From NCBI RefSeq assembly GCF_004765815.2, contig NZ_SBIS02000012.1:155067-219066 (forward strand): a stretch of 64,000 nt of DNA, written 5' to 3'. Source of the DNA: Halorussus salinus. Its GTDB lineage: Archaea; Halobacteriota; Halobacteria; Halobacteriales; Haladaptataceae. A program made the translations under genes and the position numbers. Of this stretch, positions 8,902 through 17,229 are shown in pieces. A model generated the notes under the pieces. It ran no database searches. It was not told the origin of the DNA and was given only the letters and a program-made list of their open reading frames with translations. Each line of letters opens with the position of its first letter. The stretch's first letter is position 1.

Positions 8902-9338
8902 TGAGCGTCCAATCTCATGACGCTTCTGAGTGGTCGGTTCACCCGACCGCCTCGAACACTCCGAACACCCTCACCGTCTCCGGCCCCGCCGGGGGCGTTT
9001 CGCTGTCCGAAGGTGACGAAATCATCCACCGCGAACCTATCGACTCCGAAAGCCTCCGACCGAGTGAACGTCTCATCAAGTTCCGCCGCTACGATGTCGT
9101 CAGCATTGCCCGTACCTCCAACATCGTCGCGTACACCCCTACTGGAAAACGCACCCTCTCGGAACCGACGTGGACTCTCCACCTTCGCCGTGACGGGCAC
9201 GCTGTCGCCTACACTGCCAAGATGGTCGCTCGCGGTCTCTCCGACTCAGACCCGGACTCGAACTGGCGACGTGACCCACCGGCTCAAATGCCATCCACCT
9301 ACGAATCGTGGCGCGTCTGGGCGAGCGAACTCGAATAA
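8901..9338 (+). CDS. hypothetical protein
   Basis: A 145-residue protein that I do not recognise. The ATG at 8901 overlaps the stop of the zinc-ribbon gene. It is soluble, with beta-rich character in the middle (about 45-100: alternating hydrophobic strands and a Leu-His-Leu-Arg-Arg-Asp hairpin) and a Trp-rich C-terminus. Haloarchaeal codon use and acidic composition support it as real. It is probably a functional partner of the zinc-ribbon protein. Confidence 0.7.
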   Translation: MSVQSHDASEWSVHPTASNTPNTLTVSGPAGGVSLSEGDEIIHREPIDSESLRPSERLIKFRRYDVVSIARTSNIVAYTPTGKRTLSEPTWTLHLRRDGHAVAYTAKMVARGLSDSDPDSNWRRDPPAQMPSTYESWRVWASELE

Positions 9339-10659
9339 CAACTGAGTAGCACTAACCTCCTCATTCTTCTCCTCCCGAACAGAAACGTGGGTAGCGACAA
9401 CGCTCCACACTCCCGTACGGTTCTTATGCCGTCCTCGACCTCCGCACGCCACAGTCCCGACTCTGGCCTGTTCTTTCCCAGCCCACGTCCACCGTACGTC
9501 TCACGTTGATAAATCCGTCTCGGACCGTCTTGGACACCTTGCGGCGCTCCGTCTAGTCGTCCATCGTCCCCGTCGTCTGGCGGGCAGTCGGCCGGGCGCT
9601 CAGACTGGTAGTCCCAACGTCGCACTAAGCCCTGTCCCACCGAGGAGTTTCGTTGAACGCCGCGCCCTCGAGGAGGCTGGCGCGAGGAGAGACGACACAC
9701 CTATCAAGAAGTGGGGCGCTCGGCTCGGTAGTCCTACTGCGGTTGCGGTGGCTAGGTCCAGGAAGGCTGTCGTCGAGGGTCTTGTTGGAGAAGGTGTCGT
9801 TGGAGAAGGTGTCGTTGGAGAAGGTGTCGTTGGAGAAGGTGTCGTTGGAGAAGGTGTCGTTGGAGAAGGCTACCAGAATGAAGAGCTGTCCCGATGAAGT
9901 CGCCCACACCAGTCAGACAGGGAGCGCCCCGCTGACTACCCCACTGAGAAAAGACCAACGCACCAGAGGGCTACGACGCAGGTGACAGGCTGGCCTTGCG
10001 CTCCGGGGACTACCCCACGAGGAGAGACTGGTGGAGACGACGCCGCGACGAGGCTGGCCGGAATTAGGAGAGAGCGCAAAGAGGGACTCCTACTGGAGCG
10101 CAGAGGCGGAGGCTCCACCGAGGAGACTGCCACCCACCACAGCAGAAGACTCCGGAGAGCGCGCCAGTGGACTCCTCTGAGGATACTTCTCCCTGCTGTC
10201 GAGGCCGCGCGCTCTCCTCGGACTCCTAGTGACGCTACAGTGTGCGATGCAGACCAGCACGCCCTCCTCGGGATATCCACCGCCACGAGGAGACAGAGAT
10301 ACCCACACTGGTCGCTCGCTGGCCTTCTCTCCCGGTAAGACCTTACTCGGGCATCGCCACACCACCACGCTCACTCGACGCCACTGGCCGCCCTTGGTAG
10401 AGATTTCGGTCCTCGACGAGAACCTCCTCGCGGTGAGTCGCCCTGATCGCCTGTCGGCCCTGCACCACGCCACGGCACCCTCGGGAACTCCTCGGGGTCC
10501 TGTCGAGCTATCGCTCTCGCTGGACTACCAGAACTCGCGCTCAGCTGGACTGCCACTGACTCGCGCTCTCCTCTCAGTCCACTGGTTCTCCTCTCCTTGG
10601 GGTATCACTTTACCACGCTACTGGCGGATATCCCGCCATTAATAGACGGAGCCGGGATT
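9339..10659. other. long non-coding, low-complexity region
   Basis: No credible gene is visible in about 1.3 kb. Frames that stay open read as Arg/Pro/Ser-rich sequence unlike haloarchaeal proteins. Short words such as GAGGAGA, CTCCTC, GCGCTC and CTACCCCAC recur on both strands, and a 15-bp tandem repeat lies at 9784-9873. It is GC-rich up to about 10600. Confidence 0.6.
9784..9873. repeat. 15-bp minisatellite, six units
   Basis: GTTGGAGAAGGTGTC is repeated six times without gaps; only the end of the last unit differs. On the minus strand the open frame would encode a Ser-Asn-Asp-Thr-Phe repeat, but there is no gene context to support translation. Confidence 0.95.
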
Positions 10660-10905
10660 TAGGGGGTATTAATACCTCTTGAGAGCAGGGGTATAACTCA
10701 AAGATGAAGGTATTATACCCTGTTTTGAACTGTAGGTACTGGAAAAAAGAGGGATTAAGTCCTATTCTATACAGGGGGCACTGTTAGAAAGGGGGAATAA
10801 TACCCATTCTGAGTTAGTGGGTATTGTTCAAACGAGGTCTTAGTACCGATTTTATCTATCATCCACTAGCTATAATAGGGTCTAATACCCTATTTGAAGA
10901 TAGAG
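10660..10905 (+). promoter_or_regulatory. operator array and promoter of the 10906 regulator
   Basis: An AT-rich stretch with repeated GGTATTA/TAATACC sites: the perfect palindrome GGTATTAATACC at 10665-10676, GGTATTATACC at 10709-10719, GAATAATACCC at about 10795-10805, GGGTATTG at about 10819-10826, and AATAGGGT...ACCCTATT at about 10875-10895. The TATAATAG at 10871-10878 is the likely TATA element, overlapping the last site. I infer autoregulation by the gene that follows. Confidence 0.6.
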
Positions 10906-11463
10906 ATGTCCATGGAAGAAGATCAGAATAGTGATTATTCTATCACTCTCCCCGACCTCGGGAGTAAAGATGTGCGGTTCCTCCGAGCAATCGCAGCGGT
11001 CAACGAGAGCTACGCAACGCCCAACGAGAAGGTTGATGCACCCGCCACGACGGGCCGGATTCGGAAAGTCTCGGGGTTAGATGATAAGGAAGTCCAGCAT
11101 CGGCTGAAACGGAGCAAGAAGGTAGCTAACCTCATCGAGGTCTACGATGCCCCGGTCTACGAGGGCGGCCAGCTCGGACCAAAGAGTGCGGAGTTAACTG
11201 CCGCTGGAGAACAGGCACTCGATCAGATAACGAGCGGCGACCTCGGTCACGACCTTGCATCGCCAGAGGACCTGAGTCAGGTAGAAGACGAACTCATCGA
11301 GATTCGAGAGACGTTGACCGCGATTGAAGAAAGCTCGACTGGTGCCCTTGATGAAGATGTAGCGGAGAACTTGGAGGCGCTCAAGAGGATGATGGTGACG
11401 TTCCAACGCGCCTTCGAGGAGATGGGGGTAGACCTCGACCAGCATCGACCGGACACCGATTAG
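10906..11463 (+). CDS. helix-turn-helix regulator with coiled coil
   Basis: A 185-residue protein. I use the ATG at 10906; an in-frame TTG four codons earlier is unlikely. Residues about 20-100 have a winged-helix pattern: helices, a recognition-like helix (DDKEVQHRLKRSKKVANLI) and a wing ending in LTAAGEQALD. Residues about 125-180 form an acidic coiled coil. It stands between the operator array and the convergent conjugation operon. It is likely a DNA-binding repressor of its own promoter and perhaps of the operon, the latter being inference. Confidence 0.7.
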   Translation: MSMEEDQNSDYSITLPDLGSKDVRFLRAIAAVNESYATPNEKVDAPATTGRIRKVSGLDDKEVQHRLKRSKKVANLIEVYDAPVYEGGQLGPKSAELTAAGEQALDQITSGDLGHDLASPEDLSQVEDELIEIRETLTAIEESSTGALDEDVAENLEALKRMMVTFQRAFEEMGVDLDQHRPDTD

Positions 11464-11578
11464 AACCTTGTCGGAGTTGCTTACTCAGTTTCAGTAAGGG
11501 GGGACGGGCCTACTCGTTTTGAGTAGCCATCGCGGCCGCTTTGAAACGTGGTGCCCGCCGGAACTTCGCTTGCCAGAA

Positions 11579-11620
11579 CTAACCAATGAATCTGCAATCA
11601 CTCACAGAAGCATTGGTTAG
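11579..11620. repeat. dispersed 42-bp palindrome, copy 5
   Basis: Perfect arms and a 22-base centre. It lies between two convergent genes (ends at 11463 and 11698). Confidence 0.9.
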
Positions 11621-11697
11621 CGAGCGGGAAGCCAGATACAACCGTCCTTGGCCCGTTCTATCGGCTTTTCTGCGACCCGCTCTTTGCTTTCGTTCTT

Positions 11698-12081
11698 CTA
11701 TCTATCTCCGCCGTCAATAGGTTGTAGAACGTGGAACATGATTTTATGAACGAAAATTAAGAAACCGGTAGTAACCGCGAGACCTCCCGTGACTCTCGTT
11801 TTGAAAAACAAGATAGTCCGTGGGTGGTCCCGGAGTAGCGTCATAGGGTCCGCGGGAGACTGCTGTAGTATCTCCGGAGCTGGAAGCGCGAAGACCATCC
11901 TCCCAAATGCGAAAAGGAGAGTCACAAGCACGAGCGTTTGCGGTGGTGATACGTACCGATACGCCGCGAGAGCCTGTTGATGAAGCCACCTTCTCTGCCA
12001 CTGCTGGAGGTAGCAATACAGTCGGGGGACTACCGATACTGTAGCACCGATACCGTACATCAAAACGAACTGGGGTTGCAT
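11698..12081 (-). CDS. small membrane protein of the conjugation operon
   Basis: A 127-residue protein with membrane segments at about 4-24, 46-66 and 95-115, and a basic loop between the first two. It starts 7 bases after the coupling-protein gene ends and is the last gene of the operon. No family is recognised; it may be a membrane anchor or an accessory subunit of the secretion channel. Confidence 0.7.
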   Translation of the reverse strand: MQPQFVLMYGIGATVSVVPRLYCYLQQWQRRWLHQQALAAYRYVSPPQTLVLVTLLFAFGRMVFALPAPEILQQSPADPMTLLRDHPRTILFFKTRVTGGLAVTTGFLIFVHKIMFHVLQPIDGGDR

Positions 12082-12088
12082 GAACCGT

Positions 12089-15000
12089 CTACGTCCACTC
12101 TTTCAGCACTTCGTCCACGTCGTCCGACGACTCACTCTCCGCTTCTTTTTCCCCCTCTTTCTCCAGCGGCTCAACGGGAGCCTCATGTCCCTCTTCATCA
12201 TCGGTCGATTGAATCGGCTCTCCATCTGGCGAGAACTCCGTAAAGCACGAACTACAGACCCAGCCCGTCTGAGTCTCGCCGTCTTTCTGGGCGGCCAACG
12301 ACGGTGACTCACAACACTCAACCTCGGGCCGATCAGCCGTCTCGCTGGTCGTCTCACTCTCGTCCGCATCCTCTCGACCGCCTTCGCCACCTTCGGCTTC
12401 GGCGGCGTCGGGGGTCGCCGAGGGTACATCCTCCGAGGGGGTGTTCATCGCGGCTCGAAGGCGGTCCCGGACCGAAGCCCGCGGCATATACCCGCAGGAG
12501 ACGCACTGGAGATTCCCGGTCCTCGGATCGTCTTCCCAGTTGTCCCCGCCCGCTTCGCCGCACTCCGAACACTCGATATCCACGAGGTCGTCTCGTTCGG
12601 CGTTTTCCTGTTGGCCACGTCGGTCGTCACGCTCGTCCGAGGCCGGATTCTCCCAATCAGCATCTCCATCCCCGAGAATGTCGGCGTCGAAATCATCGGG
12701 GAACAGCGGTCGAAGGTCGCCCCGCTCGTACATCACGGGTTCATCGTACTGGTCGTTGTCGTCGTTCGGGAAGATTACGAACTCGAAGTCCTCCAGTTCG
12801 GGCAGCCGGTCGAACTCGACTTCGGGGATGAACGGCCGGTAGATGAACGCCCACTCCGCCTTCATCTCGTCGCGAGACCCATACGTGTACTTCTCACTCC
12901 CGGAACGCACGACGTACTCACCGTCATCCTCCTCGTAGTAGGCCGCCACGTCCGCCTTTTCCGGGTTATCAACGGCTTCGACCGACGAGAGTTCGGCCTG
13001 TACTTCTCCCTCGTGGTCTTCGAGGACGACCCCGCCGTCGCGCTCTTGCCACGTCGCGGCCCGCGTCCGGCCCTCCTGTTCGGCGTCAGTCTTCGGCCGG
13101 ACCGCCGTCTCACCCTCGACCGAGAGAAAGGCAGCAGTGTTGAAGAACGTCCGATTGTCGCGGGCATCGACATCCGAGACGAAGGTCAGCTCGCTGTAGT
13201 CGAGCGTGCCATCGGGATTCTCACCGTAGATGATCTGTTCACCGCGGCGCGCCCAGTACGCGATATCGCCCCTGTCGCTCCCTTCCTTCAGGGCGAACAC
13301 GCACAGACGGCCCGCTTCGACAGCCTTCCGGAGGTTATGAAGCGTCTGCTTGGGCTTGTCCATCGTGGTGGTTTCGGCCTCGATAGAAACGTGCTGGCCT
13401 TTCGTCAACTCCCACAGATGGGGTTCTTCCTCGCGTAGTCGGCGTTCGCGCTCGCGCTGGTCCTGATACGTGTCGCCTGTGCGTGGGTTCGGGTCCAGTG
13501 CTGGCGGCAAGTCAGCGACTCCGTCGGGCTGTTCGTCGCCCTCCTGCGTTGGCAGGGTACAGTGCATTCCGAGTTTCGTGAACGACTCGTACGCCTTCGT
13601 GAGTACCCAGCGGTGGTCGTTCCCACCGCCACTCCCGCTGCTCCCGGTATCCTGCGTGAGTCCGGCCTCCTCAAGACCATCCGGGGTTACGCGGAGATTC
13701 AGGCCGTCCTCGTGGCGCTCGCGTTCAAGCAGTTTTTCGGGCACCTGTTCGATGATGTTCGCAACCTGACTCTGGTAGCCGAGGTCGCCCGCCCGACGCT
13801 CCCACTCGTCTTTCACTGCGTCCACCGGCACGAACTCGCCTTTCGCGTCCTGCTTGATTTGGACCGCGTACACCGACCGGAATAACGTATCTCGCTCGTC
13901 AATCGAAGCGCCACCGTCCGATTCAGGCGCAATACTGCCGGTCGTCGTCTCGTTGCCCGCAACCCCCTGCCGTTCGAGAACCCCGGTCCCGAACTGGTAC
14001 ATCAACTCGTCTTTCACCTCTTGGTTGGTCTTCCGGCGGTGGCCGTACCGCCGGAGTGATTCTCCGACGAGATTCATCGCCTGCTCTCGGGATCGAACCG
14101 GAGGGTACGGCGGGAACGTGTAGACTTGGAACGCCGGAGAGAGTTCGTTGTTCTCCAGCGTGAGCTGCATCCAGACCTTATAATTCGGCGTGCCGAGTAG
14201 GGTCTGTGAATCCACGTTGAGGTTTTCGGCGATTGCTTGCGCTTCCTCGATGTGACCGGGGTTGAACGAGATCAGCGAGTCCGAGTTCACGAACATCGCC
14301 TTGGTTACATCCTCGGGAAGCATCGACGGATACTGGGTACAGAACGTAATTGAGAGCCGGTAGGACCGTGCCTCTGACAGCATCTTCTCGATAGTCCCGT
14401 CTTCGTTAGCAACGTTGTCGAACTCGTCCACGAACAGGTAGAAGGGGTCACGCTCCTGCTCGGCCATGTCGGCTCGAGAGCGAACCGTCGCCCAGATCCG
14501 TCGCAAGACCGCCATCCCGATCATGCCCTTCAATTCCTCGGACTCCGACCCCATCCGCACGATAATGATTTTGTCTTCTTCGATAGCCTGCGGGATGTTG
14601 ATATCGGAGTCGCGGAACGCAATCAGTCGCCGGGCAATCGGGTTCTCGACCCACTGCTGAAGCCGCCCCAACAAGGGTTCCAGCTTTTCGTCGTCCATGT
14701 CCGCGATCTCTTGAAGATATACGTCGACGAAATCGATCCCTTCCTCGGCCATGAGGTCCGCGAAGTGCTGGCGGCTCTCTTGGTCTGCGAGGATGTAGTA
14801 CATGTCGATGATGTTGAAATCGTGTTCTGACCGATTCATCGCCCGGATGAGTGACTGTGAGACACGCTTCATCCGGGCGTAATCGCCGGATCCGAACATC
14901 GACACGAGGTCGTCCACCAAGTTCTCTGCCGCTGTCTCGTATGCCGGGTCGTCGGGGTCCAGACCGAGTTCCAGAAAATTGAATCCCGAGACGTACTCCC

Positions 15001-15970
15001 GTGAGGAGCCCGGTTCGATCCAGATTACGTCGTCCGTCCGATGCTCGGGGATGATCTCCATCAACTCCTCGCTGTCGTCGCCCTTCGGGTCAATGAAACA
15101 CGCCCCATAGCCCGCGTTAACCAGCTGCTGGAATTCGTTCTTGATCAGCGTCGATTTCCCATATCCTGTGACGCCGAAGATACCCTGATGGCGGAATAGG
15201 ATGTCCTTCTCGATACCTGCATCCCGGCCGTTCCGCGTCCCTTCCCCAATCCAGAGTGGTTGCTCGGGATTCTCGCGTGACGTTTCAATCATCTCACGGG
15301 CCCGCGGCCCTGCATAGGCTTCACTCTCTCCGTTCAGTTGCTTTTCAATTCCGCCTTCCTCTTGGAGGTCTTCTACGTCGATATCGAGCTGTGGTGGGTC
15401 GTCGAATACACCGGAAACCGCAGGGTCATACCCCCCAATCGTCACGGCCCCGTCCGCATCTTCGTCGTCTTCGTCCTCGTCGATGGCGTCATATCGGACG
15501 CCGTTCGCGATGACGTTCTTCCCCTTAAACTCCTCCACCTTCAGTTCCTCGAACGCGTACGGCCACTCATTGCCCTCCTCGCTATCCAGCACTTGTTCGA
15601 TGTCGGCAACCGCGTTCTGAATCTCCAAGAGGTGGTTCGTGTCGTGGATCGTACTGGTGCGAATTCGGGCGGCGAACTCCCGTAACCGAGCAATCTGCTC
15701 GGCCTGCCCGTCCTCCGGCGACCGACTCGTGTTCAATAGATGCCGGTCGTCAGTCCGGGGAATGTACTGTTCAACCTCATCCAGCGCCGTTTCGAGGTCG
15801 GCTATCTGGCCGGGAGTGAGGTCGCGGCGGTCGGCGTCGTTCGCCACCTCGTCGAACACGTCCGCCAGCTGGTCATCACTGAGCGGGACCTCCGGAGACT
15901 CCTCGGACTGTTCTGTGGCGTTTTCCTCGGGAGTGTCGTCGTCTTGCAGTATCGTGGAGAAGTCGATCAT
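12089..15970 (-). CDS. VirD4/TraG-like coupling ATPase with nuclease-like and zinc-finger domains
   Basis: A 1293-residue protein. Residues about 230-640 form a HerA/VirD4-type ATPase, with Walker A GVTGYGKST near 265, a conserved IDPKGDD turn, and Walker B FVDEFDN near 510. It would pump DNA or protein into the secretion channel at the membrane. Residues about 780-890 contain PDGVADLP followed 40-50 residues later by VSIEAETTT. This is a D...ExE strand pattern like PD-(D/E)XK folds, so a nuclease-like domain is fused on. The C-terminal 160 residues hold two zinc ribbons (CxxC pairs near 1137-1160 and 1215-1240) in an acidic linker. It has no membrane helix of its own; the protein encoded just upstream probably supplies the N-terminal part of the coupling complex. 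Confidence 0.85.
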   Translation of the reverse strand: MIDFSTILQDDDTPEENATEQSEESPEVPLSDDQLADVFDEVANDADRRDLTPGQIADLETALDEVEQYIPRTDDRHLLNTSRSPEDGQAEQIARLREFAARIRTSTIHDTNHLLEIQNAVADIEQVLDSEEGNEWPYAFEELKVEEFKGKNVIANGVRYDAIDEDEDDEDADGAVTIGGYDPAVSGVFDDPPQLDIDVEDLQEEGGIEKQLNGESEAYAGPRAREMIETSRENPEQPLWIGEGTRNGRDAGIEKDILFRHQGIFGVTGYGKSTLIKNEFQQLVNAGYGACFIDPKGDDSEELMEIIPEHRTDDVIWIEPGSSREYVSGFNFLELGLDPDDPAYETAAENLVDDLVSMFGSGDYARMKRVSQSLIRAMNRSEHDFNIIDMYYILADQESRQHFADLMAEEGIDFVDVYLQEIADMDDEKLEPLLGRLQQWVENPIARRLIAFRDSDINIPQAIEEDKIIIVRMGSESEELKGMIGMAVLRRIWATVRSRADMAEQERDPFYLFVDEFDNVANEDGTIEKMLSEARSYRLSITFCTQYPSMLPEDVTKAMFVNSDSLISFNPGHIEEAQAIAENLNVDSQTLLGTPNYKVWMQLTLENNELSPAFQVYTFPPYPPVRSREQAMNLVGESLRRYGHRRKTNQEVKDELMYQFGTGVLERQGVAGNETTTGSIAPESDGGASIDERDTLFRSVYAVQIKQDAKGEFVPVDAVKDEWERRAGDLGYQSQVANIIEQVPEKLLERERHEDGLNLRVTPDGLEEAGLTQDTGSSGSGGGNDHRWVLTKAYESFTKLGMHCTLPTQEGDEQPDGVADLPPALDPNPRTGDTYQDQRERERRLREEEPHLWELTKGQHVSIEAETTTMDKPKQTLHNLRKAVEAGRLCVFALKEGSDRGDIAYWARRGEQIIYGENPDGTLDYSELTFVSDVDARDNRTFFNTAAFLSVEGETAVRPKTDAEQEGRTRAATWQERDGGVVLEDHEGEVQAELSSVEAVDNPEKADVAAYYEEDDGEYVVRSGSEKYTYGSRDEMKAEWAFIYRPFIPEVEFDRLPELEDFEFVIFPNDDNDQYDEPVMYERGDLRPLFPDDFDADILGDGDADWENPASDERDDRRGQQENAERDDLVDIECSECGEAGGDNWEDDPRTGNLQCVSCGYMPRASVRDRLRAAMNTPSEDVPSATPDAAEAEGGEGGREDADESETTSETADRPEVECCESPSLAAQKDGETQTGWVCSSCFTEFSPDGEPIQSTDDEEGHEAPVEPLEKEGEKEAESESSDDVDEVLKEWT

Positions 15971-15976
15971 GGGAAT

Positions 15977-17152
15977 TCACTCCGTGTTGGTCTGGTCGTC
16001 GAACTGCGGTGCGTCTGCGGGAACACCTGGACTCGATTCGGTATAGGTCCAATCGACATTCGGTGTCGCAATATCATCACTCGGGATATGAGCGATACCT
16101 GCCAACTCCGGCGGTGTGAGGATCGTCTTTCCGGACGTAGCGAACTTCTCGCGAAGGCTGAGTGAGAGTGTCCGACTCGCCGCTTTCTCGACCGTCTCAC
16201 GGAGCTGATCTTCTGGGAGGGGATGACTGACGAGTCCCTGTTCGGTCACCGCGTTGTAGTATGTCTCGAATACTTCCGCGACACCGCGGGCGTGGCGCTC
16301 GGCAATCTCCCGATACGGCGAAAGTGCAAGGACACGAATCCGAGTGTAGAAGCCGGGTTGTCCGCGCTGTTTCGCAATCTGCTCGCCCGCTTTCTTCATC
16401 TTCCGCGAAGCGTCCTTCACTTCGACCTCGCCTGCGACTTGACGACTGAGGCTGTCCTTCAGTCGGCCGTCCTTCAGTTCCATACCGCGGTCCTCGACGT
16501 CGACTCCGAACGGGAGTTTCTGACTCCACGTCCGCTTCGCTGGCTTGAACACTACCTGCACCAGCATCCGGCAGTCGTCGCTGGCGACCTGCTGGCCGTC
16601 GCTCGTCCGCTCCTCTTGGACGACCATCTCGCTTGTTAATGGGCCGTAGGGGTCTTCCTCGAACGTCTCGACACCCTCTACGGGCGTCTTGATCGGAAAG
16701 TAGAACATCTTCCGGAGGTCCATCGTCGCCCCCGCAACGAAATCACCTTCTTCGACCTTGGGAAACCGCGTGTGGTAATTTTCGATTTTGCTACCGGGAT
16801 GCTTGTCCAGTACCTGTTTCTCGAAGCGCTCGCGAAGAACTTCGTTGGCGGGCTTGAACAGGAACTTGACTTTCGACTCGTCGTACCACACCTCAAACGA
16901 TTGGACCGGCGACTCGTTACGGTAGTCGAGTTGGCCGGTCCTGACCGTGTAGAGCGTATTGACGAGTTCACGGGCCGCATCGATTCCATCGTTCTCGGGA
17001 CGGGGCGCTATCTTCGTCAGCGGGATGTTAGGTTGCCGGGCCTGAATCGTATCTGCGAGGTCGGCGTCCACGACGGTCGTCTCGAAGGACTCGCCAGTAA
17101 TGCGGTCCCATACGGCGTCTTTTATTCGGGTCGTGATATCGCTGGAATTCAT
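15977..17152 (-). CDS. conjugation operon protein, coupling-protein partner
   Basis: A 391-residue protein. I use the ATG at 17152; the longer frame to 17194 would translate a tRNA-like sequence. Near residue 355 it reads LTPPELAGIAHIPSDDI. This resembles the EElAgLwHlP segment that precedes the ATPase in many TraG/VirD4-type proteins of Gram-positive bacteria and archaea. I therefore read this gene as the separate N-terminal half of the coupling protein, whose ATPase gene follows 6 bases downstream. The N-terminal half is alpha/beta and soluble. The role is inferred from this motif and the gene order. Confidence 0.65.
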   Translation of the reverse strand: MNSSDITTRIKDAVWDRITGESFETTVVDADLADTIQARQPNIPLTKIAPRPENDGIDAARELVNTLYTVRTGQLDYRNESPVQSFEVWYDESKVKFLFKPANEVLRERFEKQVLDKHPGSKIENYHTRFPKVEEGDFVAGATMDLRKMFYFPIKTPVEGVETFEEDPYGPLTSEMVVQEERTSDGQQVASDDCRMLVQVVFKPAKRTWSQKLPFGVDVEDRGMELKDGRLKDSLSRQVAGEVEVKDASRKMKKAGEQIAKQRGQPGFYTRIRVLALSPYREIAERHARGVAEVFETYYNAVTEQGLVSHPLPEDQLRETVEKAASRTLSLSLREKFATSGKTILTPPELAGIAHIPSDDIATPNVDWTYTESSPGVPADAPQFDDQTNTE

Positions 17153-17157
17153 GTGTG

Positions 17158-17210
17158 AGGCTCCGGTCCCGGAATCGAACCGAGAAACTGCCAACCCGGA
17201 GCAGACGCAT
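17158..17210 (-). other. tRNA 3'-end-like sequence
   Basis: The minus strand reads CTCGG-TTCGATT-CCGGG, which folds as a T-arm with a standard seven-base T-loop. ACCGGAG follows it and nearly pairs with CTCCGGG about 17 bases before the arm. The D and anticodon arms are absent. This could be the relic of a tRNA-borne attachment site or chance; it lies in the 77-base gap between two conjugation genes. Confidence 0.3.
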
Positions 17211-17229
17211 AGCCGAAATCGTCCGGGCG

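Noticed and set aside
9625..9985. Open frames over the 15-bp minisatellite
   Set aside because: The repeat length is a multiple of three, which keeps frames open by itself; the predicted proteins are unlike haloarchaeal proteins.
12611..13438. A 275-codon open frame antisense to the coupling ATPase
   Set aside because: GC-rich shadow of a confirmed gene; it has no promoter, motif or operon partner.
17152..17194. N-terminal extension of the 15977-17152 gene
   Set aside because: The extra 14 codons translate the tRNA-like sequence; the ATG at 17152 gives a normal start.
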